Assembly (NCBI GenBank): GCA_016200785.1
Contig: JACQED010000176.1
Span: 1-8,528, forward strand
DNA from: Chloroflexota bacterium
GTDB taxonomy: Bacteria > Chloroflexota > Anaerolineae > Anaerolineales > JACQED01
Direction: 5' to 3'
DNA length: 8,528 nt
The translations under genes and the position numbers were made by a program. Under the pieces are notes generated by a model. That model made no database searches. It worked only from the letters and a program-made list of their open reading frames with translations, and was not told the origin of the DNA. Shown here piece by piece: positions 7,701 to 8,528 of this stretch (positions are counted from its first letter, which is position 1; the number at the start of each line of letters is the position of its first letter).

Positions 7701-8528
7701 GTTCTCGCCGATCACAATCTGTTCACCTGCTCGACCGACTCGCAAGCCAAGATTCGAGCGGCGATCAAAGAATACAGTCTCAATCGCGTCGTCGTCGCCT
7801 CCTGAACTCCGCGCACGCGCGAGCCGTTGTTCCAGAACTGCATCCGCGAGGCCGGGCTGAACTTCTACCTGTTCGAGTTGGCGAACATCCGCGATCAGTG
7901 TTCCTGGGTTCATCGTGATTTCCCGGCCGAGGCGACCGAGAAAGCCAAAGACCTGGTGCTGATGGCGGTCGCCAAGGCACGGCTGGTCGAGCCGCTTCAG
8001 CGCAAGTCCCTCGAATTCAACCATGACGCGCTGGTGATCGGCGGCGGACTGGCCGGGATGACGGCCGCCAACGAACTGGCCGATCAGGGCTTTCAGGTTT
8101 CGCTGGTCGAGCGGCAGGGCGAACTCGGTGGCAATATGCGCCACCTGCATTTTCTCCTCAGCCATGCCGATCCGCAGGGGTTGCTCGAGAAACTAGTCCA
8201 GCGGACGCTGAATCATCCGAACATTCAAGCCTTCCTTGGTGCGGAGATCGCTGCGTTCGAGGGAAGTGTGGGGAAGTTCAAGACGAGGCTGAGGCCTCAC
8301 CCCCCGGCCGCTGGCGCGTCTCCCGGCGACCGAAAGTTGTCGCCAGGAGAGGAGGTGCGGGGGGGTGAGGCGTTGATCCACCACGGCGTCGTCATCGTCG
8401 CCACCGGCGCGAAACCCTATCAGCCCACCGAATACCTTTACGGCCAAGACCCGCGCGTTCTCACCCAACTGGAACTCGAAGAGCAACTCTCCAATCCGCA
8501 ATCCGCAATCCGCAATCTGCACTCCGTC
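4791..8528 (+). CDS. hdrA: Giant HdrA-GltD-HdrA flavoprotein, probable selenoprotein (TGA at codon 1005), 3' end outside window
   Basis: At least 1246 codons, against about 650 for a methanogen HdrA. Module 1 has FAD motif VVGGGVAG (24-31), Cys70/Cys73, ferredoxin-like Cys122/125/128/132, a six-Cys stretch (642, 645, 648, 651, 654, 658) and QCVGSR...WCSAVCC (Cys741, 752, 756, 757), matching the cluster site of the HdrA thioredoxin-reductase-like fold. Inserted at about 165-575 is a GltD/NfnB-like unit: Cys172/176, Cys211/215/219/223, FAD motif GAGPCG (270-275), NAD(P) motif GGGNVAMDC (399-407) and GDATGG (544-549). Module 2 has the HdrA N-terminal domain (CHCGTN 945-950, Cys980, codon 1005 = TGA, Cys1017, Cys1037) and another FAD motif GGGLAG (1084-1089). 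Likely a cytosolic bifurcating core oxidising NAD(P)H. Without recoding the gene would end at 7805 as a 1004-residue protein; an independent downstream piece could begin at in-frame GTG 7956 or ATG 7962. Residues about 1169-1194 come from an inserted repeat. Confidence 0.88.
7803..7805 (+). other. In-frame TGA at a conserved HdrA cysteine: probable selenocysteine codon
   Basis: The codons before it give NRVVVAS and those after it TPRTREPLFQNC, with the TGA exactly where Cys stands in the family segment VVVASCTPRTHEPLF. The frame does not change, and the following 241 codons have no stop and remain HdrA-like. In Methanococcales HdrA is a known selenoprotein. One base (TGC to TGA) separates this from the Cys form, so a nonsense mutation or base-call error is the chief alternative. 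No selA, selB, selC or selD gene is in the window. Confidence 0.7.
7818..7835 (+). promoter_or_regulatory. Candidate bacterial SECIS hairpin
   Basis: Hand folding pairs C7818-G7835, G7819-C7833, G7821-C7832, A7822-T7831, G7823-T7830 (wobble) and C7824-G7829, with bulges at C7820 and A7834, around the tetraloop CGTT (7825-7828). The loop begins 19 nt after the TGA and has G at its second position, within the usual limits described for bacterial SECIS elements. A longer outer pairing of CTC-C-GCG (7807-7813) with CGCGAG (7845-7850) is possible. The stem is short and bulged and competing folds exist, so this is only a candidate. Confidence 0.35.
8294..8371. repeat. 78-bp nested palindromic repeat inserted in frame within hdrA
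   Basis: The outer arms GCCTCACCCCCC (8294-8305) and GGGGGGTGAGGC (8360-8371) are perfect 12-bp complements. The inner arms TCTCCCGGCGAC (8319-8330) and GTCGCCAGGAGA (8339-8350) pair at 11 of 12 positions around an 8-nt loop. The element is 78 bp, 26 codons, and leaves the hdrA frame open. It encodes a Pro/Gly-rich stretch (PHPPAAGASPGDRKLSPGEE onward) that interrupts normal HdrA sequence between KFKTRL and LIHHGVVIVATGA. From memory, CCTCACCCCC...GGGGGTGAGG elements are frequent intergenic repeats in Chloroflexota and other environmental genomes; copy number here was not checked. Confidence 0.75.
8493..8528 (+). repeat. Tandem heptamer array (AATCCGC)n within the hdrA reading frame
   Basis: Three exact copies of AATCCGC (8493-8513), a fourth with one change (AATCTGC, 8514-8520) and a diverged partial fifth reach the window end. 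In the hdrA frame they encode NPQSAIRNLHSV, directly after the ordinary HdrA segment VLTQLELEEQL. The array may continue beyond the window, so its effect on the frame cannot be judged. Confidence 0.8.

Noticed and set aside
7795..7815. Frameshift as the reason for the hdrA interruption
   Set aside because: The frame before and after the TGA is the same, and family residues align on both sides without gap. Only the single codon is affected.
5958..8165. A 735-codon open frame on the minus strand opposite hdrA
   Set aside because: It is a shadow produced by high GC at third positions of hdrA. It crosses several HdrA and GltD motifs that are clearly coding on the + strand, and its translation shows no recognisable domain.
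8493..8528. CRISPR-like array
   Set aside because: The repeats are 7 bp and contiguous with no spacers; they are a simple tandem array.

Overview
This is a GC-rich window, probably from an uncultured Chloroflexota-like bacterium. The main reason is the start of a MalT-like ATP-binding LuxR regulator, a family strongly expanded in that phylum. The dispersed palindromic and heptamer repeats fit but are not decisive. All recognised genes lie on the + strand.

Layout: (1) 1-321 is the C-terminal end of a class-V (SufS-like) aminotransferase, cut by the window edge. (2) 399-781 is the decayed start of a MalT-like LuxR regulator, frameshifted at a C6 run and then truncated. (3) 928-3100 is a two-component pair: a membrane-bound histidine kinase with a cysteine-rich GAF domain, overlapping by 8 nt a NarL-type response regulator. 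A strong intrinsic terminator (3169-3207) closes this unit. (4) 3226 to the window end is a heterodisulfide-reductase operon, hdrC-hdrB-hdrA. HdrC has two [4Fe-4S] motifs. HdrB has two complete CCG motifs for noncubane clusters. HdrA is a giant protein of at least 1246 codons that runs off the window.

The central observation is in hdrA. A TGA at 7803-7805 sits exactly at the codon that is Cys in the conserved 'VVVASCTPRTHEPLF' segment of HdrA. The same frame then stays open for 241 codons to the window edge with unmistakable HdrA sequence. This is best read as a selenocysteine codon. HdrA is an established selenoprotein in Methanococcales, and a hand-folded SECIS-like hairpin follows. A TGC-to-TGA nonsense mutation is the main alternative. 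The protein is also unusual in build: a first HdrA flavin module is interrupted by a complete GltD-like NAD(P)H-oxidising module, and a second HdrA with its N-terminal Fe-S domain follows in the same chain. A plausible role is a cytosolic flavin-based bifurcating complex fed by NAD(P)H, with electrons passing through HdrC to the HdrB clusters. The acceptor is unknown.

The operon also carries repeats. A TIR-like palindrome starts on the hdrC stop codon. An inverted heptamer repeat encodes the end of hdrB and its stop. A 78-bp palindrome lies in frame inside hdrA. A tandem heptamer array lies in frame at the window's end.
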